DNA of 64,000 bases from a virus. The DNA is taken from positions 1 through 64,000 of IMG/VR virus record IMGVR_UViG_3300034351_000048; one strand, given 5' to 3'. Below are positions 51,019 through 57,935 of the stretch, in pieces. A program made the translations under genes and the position numbers. The notes beneath the pieces were generated by a model. That model saw only the letters and a program-made list of their open reading frames with translations, had not been told where the DNA came from and made no database searches. Position 1 is the stretch's first letter, and each line of letters begins with the position of its first letter.

Positions 51019-51659
51019 AAAAATTTAAAGAAATCCTAAAAAAAGTTTGGGAATTTATAAAAAAACATCTCGATAAAATAATAATTATTGGGGTTATATT
51101 AATTTTAATATTAAATATTTTTAATTTAAATAAAACTAACCCCGATATATCTAAACTTGAAAAAACGATTGAAGAACAAAGAAAAAAATTAGATAAAAAA
51201 GATAGCGAATTACAAGTAAAAATCCAAGAACTTAAAAATAAGAGCTCAGAATCAGAACTTTTTAGGCAAAAAGGTATACAATTACTAAACGAGTTAAAAA
51301 GTGCTAAAAATGATAGTAATTTTAACGCCTATTTGAATTATTTTACATTTGCTTCTGAGTTTTCTATTTTTAACGAGAATTTTGCTAAAGAAAATGAACA
51401 AACTTATATAATGCTTACTGGATATTATAACGAATTAGTTGTATATGATAATCAACTAAAAGAATATAAAAAAGCTGTAGACACACAAATATATAAATTA
51501 TCTGTAATACCTTATGTAATGGGTTGGAAATCAGATAAGTTTTATATAGGTGGTGGAATAGATTTAAGAGTTCCTATTAACTATAAATTTGCTATTATTG
51601 GAGGGGTTGGATATTATAATCAACCTTTTGTTAAAATTGGAATTGATATAAAATTTTAA
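51015..51659 (+). CDS. Spanin-like membrane protein (214 aa)
   Basis: The start is a TTG overlapping the previous stop. Residues about 22-38 are a transmembrane helix with a basic N-terminus. A coiled coil follows (about 45-95), then a helical region and a Gly/Tyr-rich end. The layout resembles an inner-membrane spanin or a Rz-like protein, but its C-terminal 50 residues look beta-barrel-like (YKFAIIGGVGYYNQPFVKIG). It closes the late operon. Confidence 0.5.
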   Translation: MKKFKEILKKVWEFIKKHLDKIIIIGVILILILNIFNLNKTNPDISKLEKTIEEQRKKLDKKDSELQVKIQELKNKSSESELFRQKGIQLLNELKSAKNDSNFNAYLNYFTFASEFSIFNENFAKENEQTYIMLTGYYNELVVYDNQLKEYKKAVDTQIYKLSVIPYVMGWKSDKFYIGGGIDLRVPINYKFAIIGGVGYYNQPFVKIGIDIKF

Positions 51660-51664
51660 TTTAA

Positions 51665-51994
51665 TTATATTCCTATACTTGTATCTGATTTTGTATTACT
51701 ATTATCTACGATATTATGAGTTACTTTACACTTATCATCAAATATATCACTCCAAGTATTATTTGGATATTCACAATCTTGAAATTTACAATCCTTAATA
51801 ATACAATTATCAAAAGAAGCTTTCTTAAAGTCGCAATTTATGAATCTCATATGTTTGAATGTAATGTTTTCAAAAACAGTTGTAATAGTTTCGTTTTCGA
51901 TTGTTTCATTTTCAAAAGTTGTATTATTCCCGATAAAATAAAGTTCACTTTTCCCATCTATTTTATCGAACTCTAAAAATTTTTTAAAAGTCAT
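51665..51994 (-). CDS. Pentapeptide-repeat-like protein (109 aa)
   Basis: Residues about 45-75 show the pattern F-x-N-C-x-F with KHMRFINCDFKKASFDNC and IIKDCKFQDC, typical of a short pentapeptide repeat helix. Such proteins can mimic DNA or act as scaffolds, but only about six units are visible. It converges with the late operon end at 51659. AAGGAG precedes the ATG. Confidence 0.6.
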   Translation of the reverse strand: MTFKKFLEFDKIDGKSELYFIGNNTTFENETIENETITTVFENITFKHMRFINCDFKKASFDNCIIKDCKFQDCEYPNNTWSDIFDDKCKVTHNIVDNSNTKSDTSIGI

Positions 51995-52368
51995 TATTTA
52001 TTCTCCTTATTTGAAATCTTTTCCATAAAATTTTCTAATACACTTTTACATATAAATAACATATCGTTTTGTGTATAAAAATCTTCGTAAAATTTGATTT
52101 TTATTTTTCTTATTTCGACAAATTTAGATAAATTCTCATCTTCATAAATATTTTCTATAATTTCAAAATGTGAATCATTTATATCTATAAATCCATGACT
52201 GAATATGATTTCATATGATTTCTCATTTTCATAAAAATATTCTAAATATAAATATTGAGCTTTATCAGAAAAAGACATATCTCTTTCTATCTTAATATTT
52301 GGGTTATATTTATATATTATATTTCTGAATTCATTTTTTGTCTTATGTATAAAATCTAAATTATCCAT
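51994..52368 (-). CDS. Hypothetical protein (124 aa)
   Basis: The start overlaps the stop of the preceding minus-strand regulator by one base. The product is charged and aromatic, with no motif. It is cotranscribed with the ORF6N-ORF6C gene and the pentapeptide-like gene. Confidence 0.7.
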   Translation of the reverse strand: MDNLDFIHKTKNEFRNIIYKYNPNIKIERDMSFSDKAQYLYLEYFYENEKSYEIIFSHGFIDINDSHFEIIENIYEDENLSKFVEIRKIKIKFYEDFYTQNDMLFICKSVLENFMEKISNKENK

Positions 52369-53138
52369 TATCGATTCTCCTTACCGAATAATTCAGAAGC
52401 TAAATCATACAAATCTTTTAATTTACCATTTTGATCTATAATATCTAATTTTGTTAATTTACCTGTTTCTTTTTGTTTTCTTTCTCTTGCGTATACATCA
52501 AAATGATATCTATACTTGAACTGTAAATATAACTTTTTCCAAGTATCATGCATACTCAAATATTTAGTTTGAGCGTATGTTCTAACAATAAGATTAATTT
52601 TTGATCTTGTAGTTAATTCATTTGCATTGTCATGAGAAAGGGGTAATTCATTAAAAGTATTCTCGTTTTCTTCCTGAACTTGTTTTATAGAATTTACATC
52701 TTCTTGTAATTTTAGCATGTTTTCTTCATGTTCAACTAATTTATTTACACAAGCTTGTAAAGCATATATATTAGACAAATCAGGCCTTTCTATTTGTTTT
52801 TCTTGTATTTCTTTTAATTTAAAGTAACTTTTAACAAGTTTATTATAAACATCCCATGCCTCAGGAGTCCCAATACTTTTAGCGTGTTTTAAGGCTCCTG
52901 ATTCTGTCCATAGATATATAGGGCGTTTTCCATTTTTGTTATCTTGAAATTCACGATAACTATTATCACTAAATGATATAATCAAATAATCAATATTTTC
53001 AATATATTTCTCATTGTTTCTATTAAAATTGTAACTTATAATTTTTGTATCAACACCATAAAATTCTGCTAATTCTTTAGTTGTTAATACAATAGTGTCA
53101 TTATATTGTTTTTGATTTAATTTTGAAATGTCGGTCAT
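52368..53138 (-). CDS. ORF6N-ORF6C antirepressor-type regulator
   Basis: I chose the ATG at 53138 (MTDISKLNQKQYND) because it matches the start of the 17119 protein and follows AGGAG. Residues about 13-110 are an ORF6N domain (LTTKELAEFYGVDTKIIS, YLWTESGALKHAKSIG). A coiled segment follows, and residues about 178-250 match ORF6C (SKINLIVRTYAQTKYLS, WKKLYLQFKYRYHFDVYA). The N-terminal 115 residues are nearly identical to the 17119 protein, so the two differ mainly by C-terminal domain swap. Structured leader C precedes it. Confidence 0.85.
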   Translation of the reverse strand: MTDISKLNQKQYNDTIVLTTKELAEFYGVDTKIISYNFNRNNEKYIENIDYLIISFSDNSYREFQDNKNGKRPIYLWTESGALKHAKSIGTPEAWDVYNKLVKSYFKLKEIQEKQIERPDLSNIYALQACVNKLVEHEENMLKLQEDVNSIKQVQEENENTFNELPLSHDNANELTTRSKINLIVRTYAQTKYLSMHDTWKKLYLQFKYRYHFDVYARERKQKETGKLTKLDIIDQNGKLKDLYDLASELFGKENR

Positions 53139-53250
53139 GTTAAGACTCCTATTAAATAAAATATCATTCATTATAAAATGAAAGGGGATAAAAATTTCAT
53201 TTAATAGGATTAGAGAATTATCCCGGTTTCCTAATCCTATTAAAAATCTA
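53139..53250 (-). promoter_or_regulatory. Structured RNA leader C (c4-like switch) of the ORF6N-ORF6C gene
   Basis: On the minus-strand RNA, stem I pairs 53244-53231 with 53213-53200 (14 bp, perfect). The 3' strand TCCTATTAAAT (53209-53199) is also a perfect 11-bp match for ATTTAATAGGA (53157-53147), which forms most of the AGGAG binding site. Loop GGGATAA (53224-53218) pairs perfectly with TTATCCC (53191-53185). Hairpin II is AATGAA with TTCATT (53182-53167), followed by TGATATTTT. Confidence 0.85.
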
Positions 53251-53256
53251 TGTAAA

Positions 53257-53305
53257 ATAAACCCCGAAGTATATAGATCGTAAATGAGGTGGTATCGGGG
53301 TTTAT
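53257..53305 (-). promoter_or_regulatory. 11-bp hairpin between tRNA-Leu and leader C
   Basis: On the minus strand ATAAACCCCGA (53305-53295) and TCGGGGTTTAT (53267-53257) form a perfect 11-bp stem with a 27-base loop, followed by TTTTAC. It may be a partial terminator or a processing hairpin between tRNA and leader. The long loop is unusual for a terminator. Confidence 0.55.
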
Positions 53306-53360
53306 ACTAAAAAATATTAAAGGAGATCAAATGAAAAAATTAATTTTCAATATTAGAAAA

Positions 53361-53444
53361 TGCGAAGTAAAGGAATCGAACCTTCAAGCTCTTACGAGCG
53401 GCAGATTTTAAGTCTGTTGCGTTTACCTGTTTCGCCAACCTCGC
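53361..53444 (-). tRNA. tRNA-Leu (anticodon UAA)
   Basis: The minus strand folds as a class II tRNA of 84 bases. The acceptor stem is GCGAGGT with ACTTCGC (one G-U). The anticodon loop is CTTAAAA with anticodon TAA, and the long variable arm is GCTC-GTAA-GAGC. The T arm is GAAGG-TTCGATT-CCTTT. The 3' CCA is not encoded. UUA is a common leucine codon in this AT-rich genome, so the tRNA likely supports phage translation. The promoter at 53504-53532 drives it. Confidence 0.9.
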
Positions 53445-53503
53445 AAAATTACCACTTAACGTGGTAAAAACAATTTGCCAAAAAGTATTTTTATCATAAT
53501 TTA

Positions 53504-53532
53504 AATATACTAAATTAGATTAAAACAGTCAA
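53504..53532 (-). promoter_or_regulatory. Promoter of tRNA-Leu and probably the ORF6N-ORF6C gene
   Basis: On the minus strand TTGACT (53532-53527) and TATATT (53509-53504) are 17 bases apart. No other clear promoter lies between the tRNA and leader C, so one transcript may hold tRNA, leader and regulator. Confidence 0.7.
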
Positions 53533-53557
53533 ATTTATTTTAAATAAAATTTAAAAG

Positions 53558-53586
53558 TTGACTTTTTATAATCATTTTAGTATATT
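53558..53586 (+). promoter_or_regulatory. Promoter of the replication-side cluster
   Basis: TTGACT at 53558-53563 and TATATT at 53581-53586 are 17 bases apart, divergent from 53504-53532. It serves the nuclease gene at 53606. Confidence 0.75.
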
Positions 53587-53605
53587 TAAATTGTGGAGGT
53601 GAAAT

Positions 53606-54370
53606 ATGATAGATAAAGATAAATTAAGATTATCACCAACAAAAATTTTATTATACCAACAATGCCCTTATAAATTTAAAAAACAGGTTATAGATAAAGA
53701 TTATAAACCTTCAATATGGTTAGATTTAGGATCAGTTACACATGGTATTATTGAAGAACTCACAAAAAATCGTATGGAAAAAGATACAAGTTTTATAAAT
53801 TTGTTTATAGATGATTATTTAGATAAAACAGAATATAATAATACAGAAAAACAAGAAATTAAAAAAACATCCACAAATATGGTTGATACTTGTTATAATT
53901 CTATAGATGATTTTATAAGGAAATTGGAAGATTATTATGTAGAAATGTGGTTTGAAACTAATTTAAATGGATTTAAGTTTGTAGGTAAATCAGATTTAAT
54001 AGGTAAATCCAAAAACGGTAATTATTATATTGTAGATTACAAAACAAGTAAACCAAATAAAAAAACAGGTTTACACTATGAAACGGATTTTGACCAATGG
54101 TTAATGTATGCTCTATTGTTTAGAATAGATAAAAGATTAGAAGGATTGAACCCTATTTGTAGGGCTTGGTATTTAAGAACTAATACCATACATGAAAAAA
54201 AGTTCACAAATGATGATATAGATAAAATATTTATAAAAGCTCATTGTATATTGGATATGATAGACAATGACATATATAATTACAATAAAAGCGGTGAGCG
54301 AAAAGGATTTCACCCAAAAAGAAACAAATTTTGTAATTGGTGTGATTATAATAGGATATGCAGGAGGTAA
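53606..54370 (+). CDS. RecB/Cas4-like PD-(D/E)xK nuclease
   Basis: The core residues are His46 (GSVTHGIIEE), Asp130 (FVGKSDLI), Asp144 and Lys146 (YYIVDYKTSK), matching the PD-(D/E)xK exonuclease fold. Cys20 plus Cys243, Cys246 and Cys252 (FCNWCDYNRIC) match the four-Cys iron-sulfur cluster of AddB and Cas4-like nucleases. The 254-residue length fits. It probably processes DNA ends in recombination or replication. GTGGAGG precedes the ATG, which follows a strong promoter. Confidence 0.85.
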   Translation: MIDKDKLRLSPTKILLYQQCPYKFKKQVIDKDYKPSIWLDLGSVTHGIIEELTKNRMEKDTSFINLFIDDYLDKTEYNNTEKQEIKKTSTNMVDTCYNSIDDFIRKLEDYYVEMWFETNLNGFKFVGKSDLIGKSKNGNYYIVDYKTSKPNKKTGLHYETDFDQWLMYALLFRIDKRLEGLNPICRAWYLRTNTIHEKKFTNDDIDKIFIKAHCILDMIDNDIYNYNKSGERKGFHPKRNKFCNWCDYNRICRR

Positions 54371-54371
54371 T

Positions 54372-55268
54372 GTGGCAAATATTCTTAAAGAATTAAATGG
54401 TGTAAATTATCATACAATTGGAAAGTATCTTGGAAGTAATAAAGAACATATATTCTACCTTGTATATTTGGATGAGGAACAAAAATTACAAAAAAGAATT
54501 GAAGAAAACAAAGATAAAATATATTCTGATATAATACGAATACCTATACAAAGCTTTATAGATAATGATGTGTTTAAAAAGTGGAGTTCTAAAGATATTG
54601 TAGTTGATTATTTCAGTGATAAAACAAAAATAGAAAAAAAATTAGTAAATGATTTTATAGATGGAAAAGAAAATTCTTATGAAATAGCATTAGAAATAAA
54701 TAGGTATATAAAATTCTTTGATTGTGAGTTAAAATCTATACATAGAAATAAATCGTTAAAAGAACAAAAAAAACAAAAGATAAGAGTTATAATGAACCGA
54801 TTGTTTGATTTATTCTATGATTACAATATATCTTTAAAATCTTTTATTATGATAATGGAATCAAGCAAAGGTAAACTCTATAATGCTGTAAATAATTATA
54901 GAATTAGTAGAAATATACAACAACATTTAAACCTATTTTTACATGATTTTCCTACTAAATATGAAGAAAAGAAGAGATTATTTTTAGAATATATTGAACT
55001 ATACAAAGATGTTAAAAACATGCTATGTGTTTATAGAGACAAAATAAATAAAGAGAGATTTAAGCTAAACTATCAATACTACAAAATATTTTTAGATACT
55101 CCTATAGTAAAGGTTCAAAAGCTTATGGATATTTATACATACGTGAGAAATAGAGGTTTAATGTCTGTTGATGAGCCTTTAAGATTAAATTTTAATGAAA
55201 ATATAGAGAAGTTGAAAGTCTTAAATCAAATTGCGGATATAAAAGAATTTAAAGATTTGGCTTTGTAA
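54372..55268 (+). CDS. Hypothetical protein (298 aa)
   Basis: I chose the GTG at 54372 because AGGAGG precedes it and the nuclease stop lies at 54368-54370; the frame extends upstream but would overlap by 104 bases. The protein is mostly helical and basic, with a middle Lys/Asn/Arg-rich section (RNKSLKEQKKQKIRVIMNR). No family is recognised. Coupling to the nuclease suggests a joint role in DNA metabolism. Confidence 0.7.
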   Translation: MANILKELNGVNYHTIGKYLGSNKEHIFYLVYLDEEQKLQKRIEENKDKIYSDIIRIPIQSFIDNDVFKKWSSKDIVVDYFSDKTKIEKKLVNDFIDGKENSYEIALEINRYIKFFDCELKSIHRNKSLKEQKKQKIRVIMNRLFDLFYDYNISLKSFIMIMESSKGKLYNAVNNYRISRNIQQHLNLFLHDFPTKYEEKKRLFLEYIELYKDVKNMLCVYRDKINKERFKLNYQYYKIFLDTPIVKVQKLMDIYTYVRNRGLMSVDEPLRLNFNENIEKLKVLNQIADIKEFKDLAL

Positions 55269-55285
55269 AAATATTTTATTTAAAT

Positions 55286-55313
55286 TTGACTTTTTTAAAT
55301 TTATTGTTATATT
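55286..55313 (+). promoter_or_regulatory. Promoter of an intergenic transcript
   Basis: TTGACT at 55286-55291 and TATATT at 55308-55313 are 16 bases apart. About 180 bases follow before the next promoter at 55510, with no convincing gene. Confidence 0.6.
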
Positions 55314-55319
55314 TTAATA

Positions 55320-55505
55320 TATATTATTTATCATAGATTAATTAATTGCTTCCCATAACCTCTTTTAAAAAGAATTATGAGGAGTTGGAATTCAAAATCA
55401 ATATCTTCAATAGAAGAAATAATTTGCTTTACATGCCTTTTATATGAGCTATGGTCGGAACTCATATGATAAAAATCTAAACACCTCTTAATTTTTCAAA
55501 TAAAA
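55320..55505 (+). ncRNA. Candidate small non-coding RNA
   Basis: The region starts after a promoter and contains hairpins ATATGAG/CTCATAT (about 55446-55470) and TCTTC-AATA-GAAGA. Two anti-ribosome-binding-site-like stretches, AACCTCTTTT and ACACCTCTTA, are present. The only frame of note encodes about 30 residues and lacks a binding site. It could be a trans-acting RNA or simply a leader. No family is recognised. Confidence 0.35.
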
Positions 55506-55509
55506 TTAC

Positions 55510-55537
55510 TTGACTTTTAAAATAGTTTTATTATTAT
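55510..55537 (+). promoter_or_regulatory. Promoter of leader D and its ORF6N gene
   Basis: TTGACT at 55510-55515 and TATTAT at 55532-55537 are 16 bases apart. The predicted start near 55544 lies just before stem I of leader D. Confidence 0.65.
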
Positions 55538-55543
55538 TTATAA

Positions 55544-55666
55544 GTATAAACTAAAAATTAACCAGATTAAGATATATACCGACTTTCTTAATCTTGTTAG
55601 TTTATATGTTGTCGGTACATCCACCTTTGGTGGGTGAACATATTTTCTAACAAGGTGATAAAAACC
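55544..55666 (+). promoter_or_regulatory. Structured RNA leader D (c4-like switch) of the ORF6N-nuclease gene
   Basis: Stem I pairs AAACTAA (55548-55554) with TTAGTTT (55597-55603) and GATTAAG (55565-55571) with CTTAATC (55587-55593). Part of its 3' strand, ATCTTGTTAG, can instead pair with CTAACAAGGT (55647-55656), which is most of the AAGGTGAT binding site. Loop TACCGAC (55577-55583) pairs perfectly with GTCGGTA (55611-55617). Hairpin II is CCACC-TTT-GGTGG (55621-55633), followed by GTGAACATATTTT. It is the plus-strand member of the four-element set. Confidence 0.85.
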
Positions 55667-56350
55667 ATGTCAAATTTAATAAAAATAACAAATAACATCT
55701 CAATTGAAGAAATACTCTACAAAGGACAAAGAGTATTAACTTCAAAGCAACTTGCCGAAATTTACAATTGTAATGAAAGGCAAATCCGTCAAAACTTTAA
55801 TAATAATAAGGATAAATTTATTGAAGGTAAACATTATGTTAAGCTTATTGGAGAAGATTTAAAAGAATTTAAGAAAGATATTAAAACAAAAAATTTAGTA
55901 AATAAATACACACCTGAATTAAATTTATTCACTTTGAAAGGTTGCTTATTACAAAGTAACTTCATTACATCTATCAATGATAAAAATTTACAGTCTATTT
56001 ATAAATATTTTGGGGTTGAAAATAATCTTACAATAGGTAATTCTATTCAAAGAACAGAGTATTATTATTTAGATGAACTTAGAAAGGCTTTCGATGGAAT
56101 ATTTGATATAACTTCACAATTGACTATAGGAATGTATAGAATAGATTATTACATACAGAAATACAATATAGCAATAGAATGTGATGAAAACAATCATAAC
56201 GATAGAGATAGAGACTATGAAATACAAAGAGAAAAGTTTATAAAAAAAGAATTAGGTTGTAAAATTATACGATTTGATCCTAAATTTATATCTATTGGAG
56301 AATTAATAAATAAAATCTTATGTGCTATAAAGGAGATGGATAATGAATAG
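55667..56350 (+). CDS. ORF6N regulator fused to a nuclease-like domain
   Basis: The ATG at 55667 follows AAGGTGAT; an upstream GTG at 55634 lies inside leader D. Residues about 10-100 are an ORF6N domain (LTSKQLAEIYNCNERQIRQNF, FIEGKHYVKL). Residues about 135-225 (YRIDYYIQKYNIAIECDENN, CKIIRFDPKF) fit a small PD-(D/E)xK or Vsr-like fold with Asp160, Glu171 and Asp173. The combination of an antirepressor-type DNA-binding domain with a nuclease domain is notable. It overlaps the next ORF6N gene by eight bases. Confidence 0.75.
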   Translation: MSNLIKITNNISIEEILYKGQRVLTSKQLAEIYNCNERQIRQNFNNNKDKFIEGKHYVKLIGEDLKEFKKDIKTKNLVNKYTPELNLFTLKGCLLQSNFITSINDKNLQSIYKYFGVENNLTIGNSIQRTEYYYLDELRKAFDGIFDITSQLTIGMYRIDYYIQKYNIAIECDENNHNDRDRDYEIQREKFIKKELGCKIIRFDPKFISIGELINKILCAIKEMDNE

Positions 56351-57107
56351 TATTGTTAAAATAACTGAAAATATCATGATAGAGGAAATAATTTATAATG
56401 GCAAAAGAATGCTTACTTCAAAGCAATTAGCAAGTATCTATGATACAGAGTTGAAAAACATACAATATAACTTTAAATATCATGAAAATAAATTTATTGA
56501 AGGTAAGCATTATATTAAACTTTCTGGAAATGAATTAAAAGAATTTAAAGACTTACCTGGAATTTCAAGGTTAGTTTCTAAAAATACCCCCACGCTGGTT
56601 TTATGGTGTGAAGAAGGTGCCGTTTTAATGGCTAAAACTATAAACACAGATCAAGCATGGGAAGTTTCACATAAGCTTGTAAATTTTTATTTTGAAAATA
56701 AAGATCAAAAACAAATTCCTGAAAACCTATCTAAACTTGAAATATTAAAGATGGCTTTGGAAAGTGAAGAAAAGAGAATAAAATTAGAAGAAGAAAATAA
56801 AAAATTACTTCCAAAAGCTGAATTTTACGATGCCGTTACACAAAGTGAAAACTGGACTTCTATTGGAAAAGTTTCAAAAATATTATCAATTAAGAATTTA
56901 GGTAGGAATAATTTATTCAAAAAATTAAGAGAATTAGGATTATTAAGTCCTGAGAATGAACCTTATCAACCTGGTATTGAAGCTGGATATTTTAAAGTTA
57001 TAGAAGAACCTTATGAAAAATCCGACGGCAGTGTAGATATATACTACAAAACCGTCGTTTCTCAAAAAGGTATTGACTATATACTAAAAAAATTGAAAGA
57101 ACAATAA
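56343..57107 (+). CDS. ORF6N-KilAC antirepressor-type regulator
   Basis: Residues about 10-117 are an ORF6N domain (LTSKQLASIYDTELKNI, FIEGKHYIKL, LWCEEGAVLMAKTIN). Residues about 150-254 match KilAC (LPKAEFYDAVTQ, NWTSIGKVSKILSI, LFKKLRELGLL, YQPGIEAGYFKVIEEPY, VVSQKGIDYILKKL). The ATG at 56343 lies within the end of the preceding gene after AAGGAG, so it is translated from the leader D transcript. It is a tandem partner of the fused regulator. Confidence 0.85.
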   Translation: MNSIVKITENIMIEEIIYNGKRMLTSKQLASIYDTELKNIQYNFKYHENKFIEGKHYIKLSGNELKEFKDLPGISRLVSKNTPTLVLWCEEGAVLMAKTINTDQAWEVSHKLVNFYFENKDQKQIPENLSKLEILKMALESEEKRIKLEEENKKLLPKAEFYDAVTQSENWTSIGKVSKILSIKNLGRNNLFKKLRELGLLSPENEPYQPGIEAGYFKVIEEPYEKSDGSVDIYYKTVVSQKGIDYILKKLKEQ

Positions 57108-57117
57108 TTGATAAACA

Positions 57118-57136
57118 ACCCCCTGGTGTAGGGGGT
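57118..57136 (+). promoter_or_regulatory. GC-rich intergenic hairpin
   Basis: ACCCCCT (57118-57124) and AGGGGGT (57130-57136) pair over seven positions around a five-base loop. No T tract follows, so it is not a classic terminator. It lies between the regulator and replication initiator genes. Confidence 0.5.
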
Positions 57137-57168
57137 GTAACTATATTAACTTAGAGGAGATTTTACAT

Positions 57169-57927
57169 ATGATTTTACCAATCATCTTTAATAAAGATAA
57201 TAAAACTAATCTAAAAAGGCAAATTTTAAAAGAAAAAAAATTAACTCCAACCGAAAGATTAATTTTAATGGATATATGTGATTACATTGATATTGGCTAT
57301 CATAAAGAGAAAATCAACTATGCTTATTGTTCTTATATACACCTAAGTGAAGAATTAGGAATTTCTAAAAAAACTGTTATAAATTCTATAAAAAAATTAG
57401 AATATTTAAAATATATAAAAATCGAAAAAACTAAAAATTCTACTAATAAATATTTTTTATTATCAAATAATTTTACAAAAAATAAGAATTTTGAAGATGA
57501 TACAAGTAGTGAAAAAATTACACCACCTAAAAATATAGAACAGAATAACATTAAAGATGAATTTATACCTAAAGAAGGTAGTGAAAAATTTACACTGGGG
57601 GTGGTGAAAAATTTACACCCAATATATAAGAATATAAGAATTAAGAATTCTAGAATAAAGAAATTTAAAAAAAAGAAAGAAAAAAATTTGATTAATAATA
57701 AAAATTTTATATCATTTACAGATGAGTATAATAAATTTAAAAAAGGAGCTTTTATGAAAGATCCAGATGATATGACTTTAGAAGAGAAAAGAGAAGAGGT
57801 ATTGAAAATGTTTGAGAATGTTCAAACAGAGGAAGAAATATTAAAAAAAAGAAAGAAAATGGAAGAACAAAAAAAGAAGTTTATGAAAGAGTGTGAAGAA
57901 AAAGAAAATAATGAATTTTATTATTAG
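57169..57927 (+). CDS. Phage replication initiator with winged-helix domain
   Basis: Residues about 22-100 form a winged-helix domain (LTPTERLILMDICDYID, IHLSEELGISKKTVINSIKKLEYLKYIKI). A linker with two SEK-[IF]-T segments is encoded by repeated DNA (57509-57619). A charged C-terminal part ends with EEKREEVLKMFENVQTEEE. This layout equals phage initiators with the origin inside the gene. It precedes the DnaB-like helicase. GAGGAG precedes the ATG. Confidence 0.75.
   Translation: MILPIIFNKDNKTNLKRQILKEKKLTPTERLILMDICDYIDIGYHKEKINYAYCSYIHLSEELGISKKTVINSIKKLEYLKYIKIEKTKNSTNKYFLLSNNFTKNKNFEDDTSSEKITPPKNIEQNNIKDEFIPKEGSEKFTLGVVKNLHPIYKNIRIKNSRIKKFKKKKEKNLINNKNFISFTDEYNKFKKGAFMKDPDDMTLEEKREEVLKMFENVQTEEEILKKRKKMEEQKKKFMKECEEKENNEFYY
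57509..57619 (+). repeat. Iterons of a candidate replication origin
   Basis: Three copies of GTGAAAAAWTTACAC[CT] lie at 57509-57524, 57581-57596 and 57604-57619 inside the initiator gene. The next 100 bases are nearly pure A and T and could serve as the unwinding region. The layout resembles the lambda O gene origin. Confidence 0.65.
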
Positions 57928-57935
57928 GAGATTTT

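Noticed and set aside
53331-53411. A 26-codon frame with AAAGGAG upstream on the plus strand
   Set aside because: It runs antisense through tRNA-Leu and its composition follows the tRNA. The tRNA explains the sequence better.
54267-54371. Upstream start for the 54372 gene
   Set aside because: It would overlap the nuclease gene by 104 bases and has no binding site, whereas the GTG at 54372 follows AGGAGG.
57118-57136. Terminator before the replication initiator
   Set aside because: The stem is strong but no T tract follows on either strand, so it is listed only as a hairpin.
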